From positions 62,001 to 126,000 of the forward strand of contig CAWFBW010000012.1 in the NCBI GenBank assembly GCA_963814165.1: a stretch of 64,000 nucleotides of DNA, given 5' to 3'. Source of the stretch: DASRAA01 sp963814165. GTDB lineage: Bacteria > Acidobacteriota > Terriglobia > Terriglobales > Acidobacteriaceae. Numbering within the stretch: position 1 is the first letter of the stretch; each line of letters opens with the position of its first letter. Shown here piece after piece: positions 7,986-17,216 of the stretch. A model generated the notes under the pieces. The model ran no database searches and had not been told where the DNA came from. It saw only the letters and a program-made list of their open reading frames with translations. A program made the translations under genes and the position numbers.

Positions 7986-8537
7986 CTACGGCTGGTTGAC
8001 CACGACGTAGGTCGTATTCCCGCCTGAGAACTGCGGCTGATAGTAGGTGCCGCCACACTGCTGGTAGGTGACGCCGTTGGCGACGATGGTCGTGCAATTG
8101 GGTGGAAGTGTATTCACCATCGATCCGACGACCACCGCAGTCGCTGTTGCCGCTGCTGCGACTGCCACGGCCGTACCCACTCCGCTGTGATAGCAGCAAC
8201 CTCCGCCGCCGTAATAGTTGTCGTTGTGGTTGACGTTAACGTTTACGTCACGATTGACATTGACGTTGGTGTTGCGATTGACGTTGGTGTTCTTGTTGAC
8301 GTTCGTATTCTTGTTGACGTTGGTGTTGCGGTTGACATTGCTGTTATTGTTCGCGCTGCGGTTTGAGGCAGCGCTTCTATTTGCGCTCGGCTGGTTGACG
8401 TTGCTGCGTGAAGTCGAACGTACAGCTCCATTGTTCTTATTGCCACCACCGCCACCGGGCTTCGTTGCGGCAACGGTTGGAACTGCCAAGAGGAGCGCGA
8501 GCGAGAACGAGAGAACGGGTCGAATATTGAGTTTCAT
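7986..8537 (-). CDS. Secreted Asn-rich repeat protein with DUF6515-like C-terminus
   Basis: 183 residues. It has a signal peptide (to about residue 24), a Gly/Asn/Ser-rich linker, then tandem NVNRNTNVNKNTNVNK-type repeats (about 65-105), a Gly/Cys cluster (GGGGCCYH), a hydrophobic Ala/Val segment (about 120-140) and a tail NGVTYQQCGGTYYQP. That tail resembles DUF6515-type surface proteins. It starts nine bases after the DUF2092 gene stops, so the two form an operon. The repeats are low-complexity and their DNA is also repetitive. Function unknown; probably cell-envelope associated. Confidence 0.72.
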   Translation of the reverse strand: MKLNIRPVLSFSLALLLAVPTVAATKPGGGGGNKNNGAVRSTSRSNVNQPSANRSAASNRSANNNSNVNRNTNVNKNTNVNKNTNVNRNTNVNVNRDVNVNVNHNDNYYGGGGCCYHSGVGTAVAVAAAATATAVVVGSMVNTLPPNCTTIVANGVTYQQCGGTYYQPQFSGGNTTYVVVNQP

Positions 8538-8546
8538 GGATGGCTC

Positions 8547-9326
8547 CTAGTTGCTGCCTGCGGCGGCTGCTTTTTCTTCGGCAAAAACGATCTTGTGGGC
8601 ATCGGCCGGAGGATCGAAGACGAAGGCTGCATCGTTGTAGGACGGTGCGAGGTTCCAGGTAAGCACCGATACGTGCTGGGGACGAGCATCGTCGGTGGTG
8701 GTGGTCAAAACCAGTTTCTTGGGCAGCGGATGATCGCCCAACTGGATCCAGACCTGCCAGTCGAGGCCGGGCTGCCGAAAGGCGTAATGCTCGCAGGTGA
8801 TTCCGCCAACGTCGCCGGGGCCAAAATCGGTGGCTTCAGTGATCTCGCTTGTGGAGGCACGCGGCCCGCCCCACAAGAAGAGGTCCAGGAGGGGAAGCTC
8901 GATGCCGTATTTGTCGCTGGCGACGTCGATCAGTTGTCCGATCGTGGGAGGCGCGTCCGTAGTTGCGTAGTATCCCGCGCGACGCGCGAAGAGAGTGAAT
9001 GTCTTTCCGTCGTACAGGAACAGACGCGACTTTTGGTCTCCCTGGATATCGATGCGAAGCTTGTTGGGCGAGACCGCGAGAATCTCCGTGGTGTGGGCAA
9101 ATGTCAGCTTTTCTCCATCCGACAGAACATCCTCGGACGTGACGGCGGCCCTAACCTGAAAATCCTTGAGGGAGCGAAGGTAGGTGCCCATCTGGTTCAG
9201 GGCATCCATCGCCGCGGAGTCGATCAGGTCTGACTTCTCGGGAGCGGGTTGCTGCGCCGGCAATGCGGCAGAAAGGCCGATTGCGAGCGTGAGCAACGCG
9301 ATTGCGTAACCGATGTTTCGTTTCAT
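8547..9326 (-). CDS. DUF2092 family periplasmic protein
   Basis: 259 residues from the ATG at 9326, which has GGAGA nine bases upstream; an ATG five codons earlier lacks one. It has a signal peptide (IGYAIALLTLAIGLSAALPAQ) and then the DUF2092 fold, with LRSLKDFQVRAAVTSEDVL, PNKLRIDIQGDQKSRLFLYDGKTFTLF, and a C-terminal WNLAPSYNDAAFVFDPP. DUF2092 proteins resemble LolA/LolB-type lipoprotein carriers, but their role is unproven. The promoter side contains the long inverted repeat at 9632-9698. Confidence 0.88.
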   Translation of the reverse strand: MKRNIGYAIALLTLAIGLSAALPAQQPAPEKSDLIDSAAMDALNQMGTYLRSLKDFQVRAAVTSEDVLSDGEKLTFAHTTEILAVSPNKLRIDIQGDQKSRLFLYDGKTFTLFARRAGYYATTDAPPTIGQLIDVASDKYGIELPLLDLFLWGGPRASTSEITEATDFGPGDVGGITCEHYAFRQPGLDWQVWIQLGDHPLPKKLVLTTTTDDARPQHVSVLTWNLAPSYNDAAFVFDPPADAHKIVFAEEKAAAAGSN

Positions 9327-9631
9327 TAACTTGTTCTCCATTTCTGACTGGTTGCGGGCGGCGCTTCGGTCGTTAAAGCGAGTGCTCCTTGTTGTCCGTC
9401 ATGGCAGAGCCAACTTCGATGCTCGCGCCAAACATGAAAAGTTCGACGACAAGGCCACGGCTCGCGCTTCGAACTGGTTTCGTCGGGAATCCCTGGGGAG
9501 GAACAGGGGCCGTTTTGCCCTGATTTTCGTGACGAGCCGCTTGCAAGTAAGACGTATCCCGAGGCCGCCCTCGAGTTTGCCCGGCCTTCCTCCGCTACTT
9601 AGAAAACATAGCTTTGGACCGACTATTTAGA

Positions 9632-9698
9632 TATTCGGAAAACTACTCGCTAGAACCCCGTAGAACTACGGTGTTCAAAGCGAGTAGTTTTCCGAATA
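9632..9698. promoter_or_regulatory. Perfect 20-bp inverted repeat with nested palindrome
   Basis: TATTCGGAAAACTACTCGCT (9632-9651) is the exact reverse complement of 9679-9698. Inside the loop CCGTAGAACTACGG (9658-9671) is itself palindromic. The right arm recurs exactly at 24277-24296, and the inner CCGTAG resembles the palindrome at 17337-17354. It may be an operator for the divergent DUF2092 gene and the small ORF at 9810, or a large hairpin. Confidence 0.6.
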
Positions 9699-9809
9699 CC
9701 GCGGGGACTGCAAAGAAAATATGCTTCGAAAACGGATAAAGCGGCGCTGAAGCCAGCGATGAAGCCGCTGCTGATTAGCAGGACATGGAACGCAGCCACA
9801 GGTGCCTGA

Positions 9810-10034
9810 ATGACCACTGAGCAGTCGAAGATTCTAGAGTCGAGGCTCCAGAGGTTGGTGGAACTGCGCTGGCAGAGGGAAGTCATCGCGCGTTGGCTCG
9901 ACGGTTCCGGAACTCCAGTGGAATCTCAGTCGCAACTGCAGGAGATGTTCGCTCAGGTGAACGCTGAACTTCGAGCACTGGAAGGAACGCCCGACGCCGG
10001 CGAAAGCGGCTCAAACATAAAGCAGGCGGGCTAG
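9810..10034 (+). CDS. Possible small hypothetical protein
   Basis: 74 residues, mostly charged and helical (SKILESRLQRLVELRWQREVIARWL), possibly a short coiled coil. AGGTG lies seven bases before the ATG. It precedes the AsmA gene on the same strand by 50 bases. No family is recognised; the support is composition and context only. Confidence 0.42.
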   Translation: MTTEQSKILESRLQRLVELRWQREVIARWLDGSGTPVESQSQLQEMFAQVNAELRALEGTPDAGESGSNIKQAG

Positions 10035-10083
10035 ATCCAGAAATTTATTTTGGACAGGCCGTCCCGAAACACAGGAGTCCCCT

Positions 10084-11730
10084 ATGAAGAAACGTTGGAT
10101 TCGCATTGTTGGAATTGTGATTGCAATCTTCGTTGTGATCCTGATTGCGATCCCTTTCATGGTGAACGTGAACAGCTTCCGTCCCAAGATCGAGTCGGAG
10201 GCGACGGCCGCGATGGGACGCAAGGTTACGGTCGGCAACCTGAGTTTGTCGGTCTTCTCGGGCAGCGTGGAGGCGGACAACATCGCGATCGCGGACGATC
10301 CCGCCTTCAGCAAGACGCCGTTCGTCACCGCAAAATCATTGAAAATCGGCGTCGAACTGATGCCTCTGATTTTCTCGAAGCAGATGAACGTGACGGAGAT
10401 TGTTCTGGAAGAACCGCAGATCACGTTGCTACATGCTGCGAATGGGACCTGGAACTATTCCACCTTGGGCGGATCGGCTGCAAAGTCGCCGGCGCAGCCC
10501 GCGGCGGGTGGGTCGGCTTCTCCCGCCATTTCAGTTGCCAAGCTGAATATTAACAACGGCAAGCTGATAGTCGGAAAGGCAAATTCTTCGGCCAAGCCCA
10601 CCGTGTACGACAAGGTCGATATTTCTGTCACGGATTTCTCTCCGACATCGCAGTTTCCATTCAAGCTCACAGCCGACCTTCCGGGTGGAGGAAAAGCGGA
10701 CATCACCGGGAAAGCTGGCCCCATCAATCCCACAGACGCTTCCAAGACGCCGTTTGAGTCCGCGGTCAAGGTTAACAGTATGGACATCGCGGCTTCGGGA
10801 TTCGTTGATCCCGCGACGGGCATTGCCGGCCTAGCAGACTTCGATGGAACGCTGACATCCACGGGAAGCCAGGCAAAAGCTGTTGGGACTTTCACCGGCA
10901 CAAAGCTGAAGCTGTCACCCAAGGGATCGCCCGCGCCCCGCGTCGTCGTGATCAAACACACGGTGGATGTGGACCTCGACAAGCAGTCTGGCACGCTTTC
11001 GCAAGGCGACATTTCCATCGGCAAGGCGCAGGCGCATTTGACGGGCACATTCCAGACCCAGGGTGAGACGCAGATTTTGAGTCTCAAGCTCAACGCGCCT
11101 TCCATGCCAGTGGAAGAACTGGAGGCGATGCTGCCGTCGCTGGGCATCGTGCTTCCCTCAGGCTCGCAGTTGAAGGGCGGTACGGTGTCGGCGAACCTGG
11201 ACATCAACGGCCCTGCAGATAAGGTGGTCATCGCGGGCCCAGTAAAGCTATCCAATACCAGTTTGGTCGGTTTTAATTTGGGATCGAAGATGGGAGCGAT
11301 GTCGGCATTTGCCGGACACGCCGTGTCAAACCCCGACACTGCGATTCGCAACCTGAGTGCCAATGCGAGGGTTGCGCCTTCAGGTACACAGGCTGACAAC
11401 ATCAACCTCGATGTTCCTGCCATTGGCGTAATCACAGGAAGCGGCAATGTGAGTCCATCTGGGGCGCTCAACTTCAAGATGTTGGCGAACCTCAGTGGCG
11501 GAGCGATCGGCGGAGTGAGCAAAGTGGCCGCAGCAGGCAGCGGCAAGGGTGGCATACCATTCGCCATCGAAGGTACGACGGCAGACCCGAAATTCGTGCC
11601 GGAGTTGGGCGGCATGGCGACCAGCCTAGCGACGGGTGCGGTGAAGGGCGTCGTGTCCGGCCAAGTCCCCGGTGTGCCGGGAAATGCAACCGGCGCGGTG
11701 ACCGGATTGATGGGGAAAAAGAAGAAATAG
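10084..11730 (+). CDS. AsmA family protein
   Basis: 548 residues. A single N-terminal membrane anchor (about 7-27, IVGIVIAIFVVILIAIPFMV) is followed by NVNSFRPKIESEATAAMGRKV, the standard AsmA start, and a long periplasmic region of beta-strand repeats. AsmA-like proteins are large envelope proteins linked to outer-membrane assembly or lipid transport. The C-terminal AsmA domain (SLGIVLPSGSQLKGGTVSANL onward) is recognisable and the protein ends in a Lys run. The next gene on this strand starts 100 bases downstream. Confidence 0.88.
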   Translation: MKKRWIRIVGIVIAIFVVILIAIPFMVNVNSFRPKIESEATAAMGRKVTVGNLSLSVFSGSVEADNIAIADDPAFSKTPFVTAKSLKIGVELMPLIFSKQMNVTEIVLEEPQITLLHAANGTWNYSTLGGSAAKSPAQPAAGGSASPAISVAKLNINNGKLIVGKANSSAKPTVYDKVDISVTDFSPTSQFPFKLTADLPGGGKADITGKAGPINPTDASKTPFESAVKVNSMDIAASGFVDPATGIAGLADFDGTLTSTGSQAKAVGTFTGTKLKLSPKGSPAPRVVVIKHTVDVDLDKQSGTLSQGDISIGKAQAHLTGTFQTQGETQILSLKLNAPSMPVEELEAMLPSLGIVLPSGSQLKGGTVSANLDINGPADKVVIAGPVKLSNTSLVGFNLGSKMGAMSAFAGHAVSNPDTAIRNLSANARVAPSGTQADNINLDVPAIGVITGSGNVSPSGALNFKMLANLSGGAIGGVSKVAAAGSGKGGIPFAIEGTTADPKFVPELGGMATSLATGAVKGVVSGQVPGVPGNATGAVTGLMGKKKK

Positions 11731-11830
11731 GAAGACGGTGCGCAATTCTGAGTTCGACGCGGTCGGGTGTTCGAGGAGAGAGGCAATCTTCCCAGGCGCC
11801 TGGCCGCTCGAACATCGTAAGAAGGTGAGT

Positions 11831-13018
11831 ATGACGAGTACAACAGACGACAACGTAGAAGTTCGCGATCGCGAAATCTCGCTGATTCGTGGCGGACCGT
11901 TTTATGAAGCGCAGCTCCGGACGCGACTCATTCATCCGCGTCAATGGAATCTCGGAAGGCGCATTATTTTTGCGGTTGCGATTGGATGGCTCCCTCTCGT
12001 CCTCTTGACCGCAATCTTCGCGCCGAGTGCCGTCGCCGAATTATTAACGGACTACAAGGTTGCCTCTCGGATGCTCATCGCGGTCCCAATCCTGTTGTTC
12101 GGGCAGATTCTGATGGAGTCGAAGTTCCGCACCATCGTGAGCACGGCGCGCGAGGACCTGGTGGCGCCGGCAGATATGCCGCAATTCGATGGAATCCTCG
12201 CCGGGCTTGCCCGGCTGCGGGATTCCGTGTGGCCCGAGTTGGTGATCGCCGTGCTGGTGTGTCTGCACATCACTCTCTCATTCACCGGGAAGATAAGCAT
12301 GGCGGGCGACTGGGCAGTACTGGGGGCACAAACGGCATTTGGTGCTCATCTGAGTCCGGCCGCCTGGTATTACGCACTCGTGAGTCAGTTCATCTACCAG
12401 TTTCTTGTGGGTCTTTGCCTTTGGAAATGGCTGCTCTGGACGCTCTTCGTGTTCAAGCTGTCGCGGATGAAACTGCAACTGCTGGCGTCTCATCCCGATA
12501 AACACGCGGGCATGGGATTCCTCGGGATGTCCACGCTGGCTTTCGCTCCCATCGCTTTCGCAATAGCAGCGGCCGTTGGTGCAACATGGCGGTACCAGAT
12601 CCTGAATACCGATGCGAGTCTGATGAGTTTCAAGCTTCCCGCCATCGCATTGCTCGTAACGGTCGCACTATTGGCAGTCGGACCGCTGCTGTTCTTTGTG
12701 CCCAGGCTGGCGCCGTTGCGCCGCAAGGGAATCCTGCAATACGGTAGCTTGGCGCACCTGCAGAGCGCGGAGTTTCACGATAAGTGGATCCTTCATCGCA
12801 AGGGACATGAACTGGAGTTCCTGGCAGCGCCGGAAGTAAGTACCCTCACCGACCTGGCTGCCAGTTTTCAAAACATTGAAGACATGAAAGCCATCCCGCT
12901 GGATAAGGGCTCGATAATCGCGCCGATGATTGCGGTGATTATTCCGCTGCTGCCGGCGGTGATGGCACAGGTCCCGCTTAAGGTGATTTTCAAGAGCTTG
13001 CTGGAAGCGATGAAATGA
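11831..13018 (+). CDS. Multi-pass membrane protein of unknown family
   Basis: 395 residues from the ATG at 11831, which has AAGGTGA just upstream; the open frame extends 93 bases further but without ribosome site or homology to the paralogue. Hydrophobic helices lie at about 40-62, 75-92, 135-155, 195-215, 240-262, 277-300 and 365-388. It is the intact paralogue of the 4532-5692 gene and keeps HPDKHAGMGFLGMS and AVGPLLFF. I do not recognise a named domain. It is followed 13 bases later by a DUF202 membrane protein, so both may act together in the membrane. Confidence 0.75.
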   Translation: MTSTTDDNVEVRDREISLIRGGPFYEAQLRTRLIHPRQWNLGRRIIFAVAIGWLPLVLLTAIFAPSAVAELLTDYKVASRMLIAVPILLFGQILMESKFRTIVSTAREDLVAPADMPQFDGILAGLARLRDSVWPELVIAVLVCLHITLSFTGKISMAGDWAVLGAQTAFGAHLSPAAWYYALVSQFIYQFLVGLCLWKWLLWTLFVFKLSRMKLQLLASHPDKHAGMGFLGMSTLAFAPIAFAIAAAVGATWRYQILNTDASLMSFKLPAIALLVTVALLAVGPLLFFVPRLAPLRRKGILQYGSLAHLQSAEFHDKWILHRKGHELEFLAAPEVSTLTDLAASFQNIEDMKAIPLDKGSIIAPMIAVIIPLLPAVMAQVPLKVIFKSLLEAMK

Positions 13019-13031
13019 CGGAGAGAACCGC

Positions 13032-13442
13032 ATGAGTGACTCGCCGAATTCCGATCCGCGCGTCGAGCTTGCTCACAACCGTACAACGCTGGCGAAGTTT
13101 CGTACCGCACTGGCTCTGGACCGCACCACCCTCGCTTGGATCAGGACGACCCTAACCATGGGGACTTTTGGACTGGGGATGATTGGTTTCTTTCGCAGTC
13201 TGAGCGATCGTTCACAAACGCCAGAAGCGGCTCGCCTGCATCATGCTGCTATCCGGTTCGGCGAATTACTGGTGTTAATGGGCATCGTGGCCACTGTGCT
13301 GGCAGGCGCGTCGCATTGGAACACTCTGCGCCGCATGGAGCGAGGCGAGTTGCCTCACGCATATCGTTGGCCGTTGAGCATCACAATTGCCCTCTGCGTC
13401 GCAGTCCTCGGCGCTGCTGGGCTGTGGCGGATGATGCGGTAG
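13032..13442 (+). CDS. DUF202 (YidH-like) membrane protein
   Basis: 136 residues. The conserved cytoplasmic start, RTALALDRTTLAWIRTTLTM followed by GTFGLGMIGFF, is the DUF202 signature, with three transmembrane helices (about 40-58, 78-97, 115-133). DUF202 proteins are small inner-membrane proteins of unknown function related to the YidH group. It closely follows the multi-pass membrane protein gene and is probably co-transcribed with it. Confidence 0.85.
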   Translation: MSDSPNSDPRVELAHNRTTLAKFRTALALDRTTLAWIRTTLTMGTFGLGMIGFFRSLSDRSQTPEAARLHHAAIRFGELLVLMGIVATVLAGASHWNTLRRMERGELPHAYRWPLSITIALCVAVLGAAGLWRMMR

Positions 13443-13450
13443 CGAATTTC

Positions 13451-14320
13451 CTAAGTTGAAACTGCCTGCATCGAGCCCCGCCAGCGATACGCGCCAACTA
13501 CGGCCATGATTACCAAGGTTTCCAGAACGAAATAAACCAGGATGAACACCAGGTCGTCGAGCCGATGAAGCGTCGTGACGGTAACCGCGGCAAGCACGCC
13601 GATATGGCGCGCGGGGAATGACGTCATATAGCTGATCGCATCGTCCGCGGGTAGCCGCAAGGCTGTAGCGATTCCAGCAGCACAAGCCAACGCTGCAAGG
13701 ATCATCATGGTGCTGACCGTCAGGTTGGTCTTCCAATCTATGGTGAGCTGGCTCGCTCGAGTCACGCATATAAACACGCAAAGAGCCACAGTGCCCAGAG
13801 CACAAGCGTGTCTGAGTCCCGTCGAGAATCTTGCCATCGCTCGGGAGCGAATATTTCGCAGGGCTAGCCCCAGGAAGATCGGCGCCCAGGTCAGGCCGAA
13901 GATCCTGATCAACAGCGTGTCCGCTGGAACCATGAACGGGAACCCGACACCTAGCAAGCCGCGGTACACAGCGAACGTCAAGGGCATCACTACGGGAGCC
14001 AGCAAGCAGGAAATGGCGCTGGCCGATACGGTGAGTGCCAGATCGCCCCGCGCGAGCAGCGTGAAGAAGTTGGCGATGTTGCCCGTCGGACAGGCAGCCA
14101 GCATCAGGAGCACGAACTTCGTACTATCCGGCATCGGCACCATGCGGACGATGAGGACGGCGATGGCAGGAAGTAGCAGCATCTGGCCGAGCAGCATGCC
14201 TGGCAGTGGGAGCTTTTGTCGTACAACGCCTGGAATTCTGCGGATATCCAGTTCGAGTCCAACCGCAAGCATCGTTGCCGCCGCCAGGGCTGAAACAGTC
14301 AATTCCAACGGCAGTTTCAC
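13451..14320 (-). CDS. SBF-type (bile acid:Na+ symporter family) transporter
   Basis: 289 residues with about nine to ten hydrophobic helices. The family is suggested by MLAACPTGNIANFFTLLARGDLALTVSASAISCLLAP, the typical SBF signature with the GN-x-x-N motif and conserved polar residues of the Na+-binding region, and by the overall length. These carriers move organic anions with sodium; the substrate here is unknown, and sulfated or carboxylated compounds are possible given the nearby sulfatases. It converges with the DUF202 gene, leaving only eight bases between stops, and lies downstream of the two-component genes. Confidence 0.82.
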   Translation of the reverse strand: MKLPLELTVSALAAATMLAVGLELDIRRIPGVVRQKLPLPGMLLGQMLLLPAIAVLIVRMVPMPDSTKFVLLMLAACPTGNIANFFTLLARGDLALTVSASAISCLLAPVVMPLTFAVYRGLLGVGFPFMVPADTLLIRIFGLTWAPIFLGLALRNIRSRAMARFSTGLRHACALGTVALCVFICVTRASQLTIDWKTNLTVSTMMILAALACAAGIATALRLPADDAISYMTSFPARHIGVLAAVTVTTLHRLDDLVFILVYFVLETLVIMAVVGAYRWRGSMQAVST

Positions 14321-14387
14321 GAACTCGTTTCTCCAGATAATGCAGGGCCGGCCAAGAAAGCGCCAGTGCGACTGCAGAGCCGTCGCT

Positions 14388-16442
14388 TCAGGCAGATCGT
14401 TGTTGAGAAGGCGGAGCCGCGGGAATCATCACCACAATCTCGGTACCGACACCCGGCTTGGTGTTGACCATGAGCTTCCCATTTAGGAGACTGACACGTT
14501 CTTCCATGCTCGTGAAACCGATGCCTTTGCGGCCCTCGGTGTCAGGCTCGAGGCCTCGGCCTTCGTCCCGAACCCGCATTTCCAGGATGTCCGCTTTGCG
14601 GGCAAGGCTCACGTGGGCCGTGGTGCTGCCAGAGTGCTTGGCTATGTTCGTGAGGCTTTCCTGAAGAACGCGATAGAGACACATGGCGGCTTGGGGGCTG
14701 GCGTCATCCTCCGAAACGGAAGCTTCAAATTCTGTTGAAATCCCGCGGGCACGCTGGATATCCTCGCACTGCGCTCGCAAGGCGCCAACCAGTCCCAGCA
14801 TTTCCAACATGGCGGGATGCAGTTGGTGCGACAGATCGCGCAGATCGTTAGCAACTGCAGCCGTCGTTTTTCGGACATCCTCGAGGTCCGCGTCCAACTC
14901 GGGCGAGGTCGTCGTTCGATCGCGTCCCGCGAGGTTTCCAATTTTCATGGAAACCAAAGCCAGGCGCTGGGTGAAATCGTCGTGAATTTCACGGGCGATT
15001 CTTCGCCGTTCTTCTTCCTGCGAATCCACGAGGCGGCCAGCCATGGCGAAAAGGCGCTCGGCTGACGCCTGCAATTCTTCCTTCTGAGTCAGGAACCTGA
15101 TCTGCGCGCGGCGGCGCTCAAAGAAACGGGAGAGCCGTTCGCTGGCCGCCACCAGAGCAATCGCGGCCTCCTGGTGAGGTGCAATCGCCTCGTCGCTGGC
15201 GAACTCAATGATTGCCTCTACTTTGTCATCTACCAGTATCGGAAGTAGAACACTTCCAAGTAATCCTGCTTCAAAGCACGCCTGCGATCTCGGGTATCGA
15301 TCTGGATACTTCATTTCGTTGACTACGTCACCGAAGAAGGGCTTGCCTGAGCGCAGCACTTCTCCAGGCGCACCCAAGTTGTCCGGCCAAATCATGCGTG
15401 CGCTCATTTCTATGAGCTTCGCCAGGCGGTTCGGGTCTTTGAAGTGCACGATGTGCGAAGATTTTGCCAATCCCGGCTCGTCATCGTGGATGAGAAGAGC
15501 GTGACCGCCAGGAAACTTCATGGTTTCGCAGATCGTATCAACGGCACGCTGCAGTGCGTCGCGCATGGTGGTCGCCGAGTTTGCAATCTCAGCAACCTCT
15601 TGCACCAGTCGTGCATATTGAGTCGCTCTCGTCGCTTCTTCAGCTGCCCGTCTTTGTTCGCTCAGGTCCCACACTGAACCAGAAAATCCTGAGAACCGGT
15701 GTTGCGCATCAAAACGAGGCGATCCGGTATCCCGGACCCACCGATAGCTACCGTCGTTGTGCCGCAAGCGATACTCGTGCGAGAACTCTCGCATCTCGTC
15801 GAACGCAGCCAGGAATGCCTTAAACAGGGCATCGCGATCTTCAGGATGCACCAGACGCACCCACCCCTCGCCAAGTTGGTCCTCCAGCCGTCCGCCGGTG
15901 AACTCAAGCCAGCGGCGGCTCACGAAGATACACTGCTTGTCGGCGCCAGACATCCAGATCATGGCGGGAGCGGAGTCAGCCAGAGAGCGAAATTCCTCAT
16001 CAAGAGATTGTGAAGGAACGCTGCCAAGCTTCTCAGCGGTGATATCTCGGTGGAAGATGATCGCGCTTGCGCCTTGCTGGCGCCAAGAGCGCACTGTCAT
16101 CCGAAACCAGCGAAACACGGAAGGTGCGGGGAGGATGTATTCCTGCTCGTAGAGATCGCGCTGTCCGCTCAAGACAGTCTTGATACCGGCCAGTGCACGG
16201 CCCACGCTCTCATCAGCGCTCGAGGATAGGAACAGCGACAGATAGTCCATCCCAATCGGGTTGCGAGCGGCGGCGATGGCGTTTTCATCCCTTCGAGGGA
16301 GATCCTGCCAGGCGCGATTCGCGGCGAGTAAATGGCCAGCGCTGTCGATGATTACGCAGGCGTCCGGCAGAGCCTCAAGGAAGGATTGCAAAAGGCTGGA
16401 ATCTACGCTGGGAGATACAACGCTGGAGTTCAAGTCGTCCAT
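14388..16442 (-). CDS. PAS-PAS-GAF sensor histidine kinase (NarL-type partner)
   Basis: 684 residues, no transmembrane segment, so a cytoplasmic sensor. Two PAS domains (about 15-140 and 148-262, with a PAC segment YRLRHNDGSYRWVRDTG), a GAF domain (about 275-440), a HisKA_3 dimerisation domain with phospho-acceptor His487 in REIHDDFTQRLA, and an HATPase_c domain (about 580-680; N box NIAKHSG, G box GIGFTSMEERV). The kinase would phosphorylate the LuxR-type regulator encoded just upstream (16542-17216, same strand, 100-base gap). The ligand sensed is unknown. Confidence 0.92.
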   Translation of the reverse strand: MDDLNSSVVSPSVDSSLLQSFLEALPDACVIIDSAGHLLAANRAWQDLPRRDENAIAAARNPIGMDYLSLFLSSSADESVGRALAGIKTVLSGQRDLYEQEYILPAPSVFRWFRMTVRSWRQQGASAIIFHRDITAEKLGSVPSQSLDEEFRSLADSAPAMIWMSGADKQCIFVSRRWLEFTGGRLEDQLGEGWVRLVHPEDRDALFKAFLAAFDEMREFSHEYRLRHNDGSYRWVRDTGSPRFDAQHRFSGFSGSVWDLSEQRRAAEEATRATQYARLVQEVAEIANSATTMRDALQRAVDTICETMKFPGGHALLIHDDEPGLAKSSHIVHFKDPNRLAKLIEMSARMIWPDNLGAPGEVLRSGKPFFGDVVNEMKYPDRYPRSQACFEAGLLGSVLLPILVDDKVEAIIEFASDEAIAPHQEAAIALVAASERLSRFFERRRAQIRFLTQKEELQASAERLFAMAGRLVDSQEEERRRIAREIHDDFTQRLALVSMKIGNLAGRDRTTTSPELDADLEDVRKTTAAVANDLRDLSHQLHPAMLEMLGLVGALRAQCEDIQRARGISTEFEASVSEDDASPQAAMCLYRVLQESLTNIAKHSGSTTAHVSLARKADILEMRVRDEGRGLEPDTEGRKGIGFTSMEERVSLLNGKLMVNTKPGVGTEIVVMIPAAPPSQQRSA

Positions 16443-16541
16443 GCTCTAAATCGCCAAATGCTTGTATCGGGCCGGCTTGAGCCGCGGGTTAGTTTCGATT
16501 GGTTGAAGTCGCGGATTCATAGCTCAATAACCAGACCAGGA

Positions 16542-17216
16542 CTAGACGGCAGTGTCGAGCGGTTTGACGGTGATCAAGCCAATCTTGATCGCATGTTGAA
16601 CCAGCTCGGCCGTGGTACGAATCCCTAGCACATTCATCAGGTGATACTTGTAAGACTCAGCGGTACGGGTTGAGATACTCAGTTGACTCGCGACTTCCTT
16701 CATGGTCTTCCCCTCGGCGACGAGTTGCAGCACTTCGCGCTGACGGGGGGTAAGTTGCGGTGCTTTATCTACCAGCGGACGGCGCGCAGCCTCGGCGAGA
16801 ACACTGACCAAGTCACTGGGAAACTGCGGGCTCAGGTAGCATCCGCCGCGCTGCACCGTCTGGAGCGCCTCCTTGAGCTCGTCGCCACTGGCGGTTTTGA
16901 GGACGAAGGCCGACGCTCCAGCGCGGAACACCAGCACGGCCAAGCTGATATCCGTGTGCATGGTCAGCACGATGAACTTGCTGCGTAAGCCCGCGCCGGT
17001 AAGAGTCTGCACCGCGTCCAGTCCGTTCAGCAGTGGCATGGAGAGGTCGGTCATCACCAGGTTCGGCTTCAACTTCATCGCCATTTCGGTGAGTTCCTTG
17101 CCATTCGCGGCAATGCCCACCACGTCATAGGTCGGGCTCAACAGGGAGCGCAAACTCTCGGCGAAGAGTTGGTGGTCGTCGGCGATCAGCAAGGTAGGAC
17201 GCATTCGTTGGTTCAC
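16542..17216 (-). CDS. NarL/FixJ-family response regulator
   Basis: 224 residues. The receiver domain has the acidic pair D13-D14, phospho-acceptor D57 in VMTDLSMP, a switch Thr in VLTMHT and the conserved Lys in FVLKTA. The C-terminal GerE/LuxR helix-turn-helix (about 153-215) reads TPRQREVLQLVAEGKTMKEV then STRTAESYKYHLM. It sits upstream of its probable kinase and is divergent from the sulfatase operon. The palindrome TACCGTA-N4-TACGGTA in the shared upstream region is a candidate binding site, by inference. Confidence 0.93.
   Translation of the reverse strand: MNQRMRPTLLIADDHQLFAESLRSLLSPTYDVVGIAANGKELTEMAMKLKPNLVMTDLSMPLLNGLDAVQTLTGAGLRSKFIVLTMHTDISLAVLVFRAGASAFVLKTASGDELKEALQTVQRGGCYLSPQFPSDLVSVLAEAARRPLVDKAPQLTPRQREVLQLVAEGKTMKEVASQLSISTRTAESYKYHLMNVLGIRTTAELVQHAIKIGLITVKPLDTAV

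Noticed and set aside
10455..11843. Minus-strand 462-codon frame over AsmA
   Set aside because: Composition is that of an antisense shadow, while the plus frame has a complete AsmA signature.
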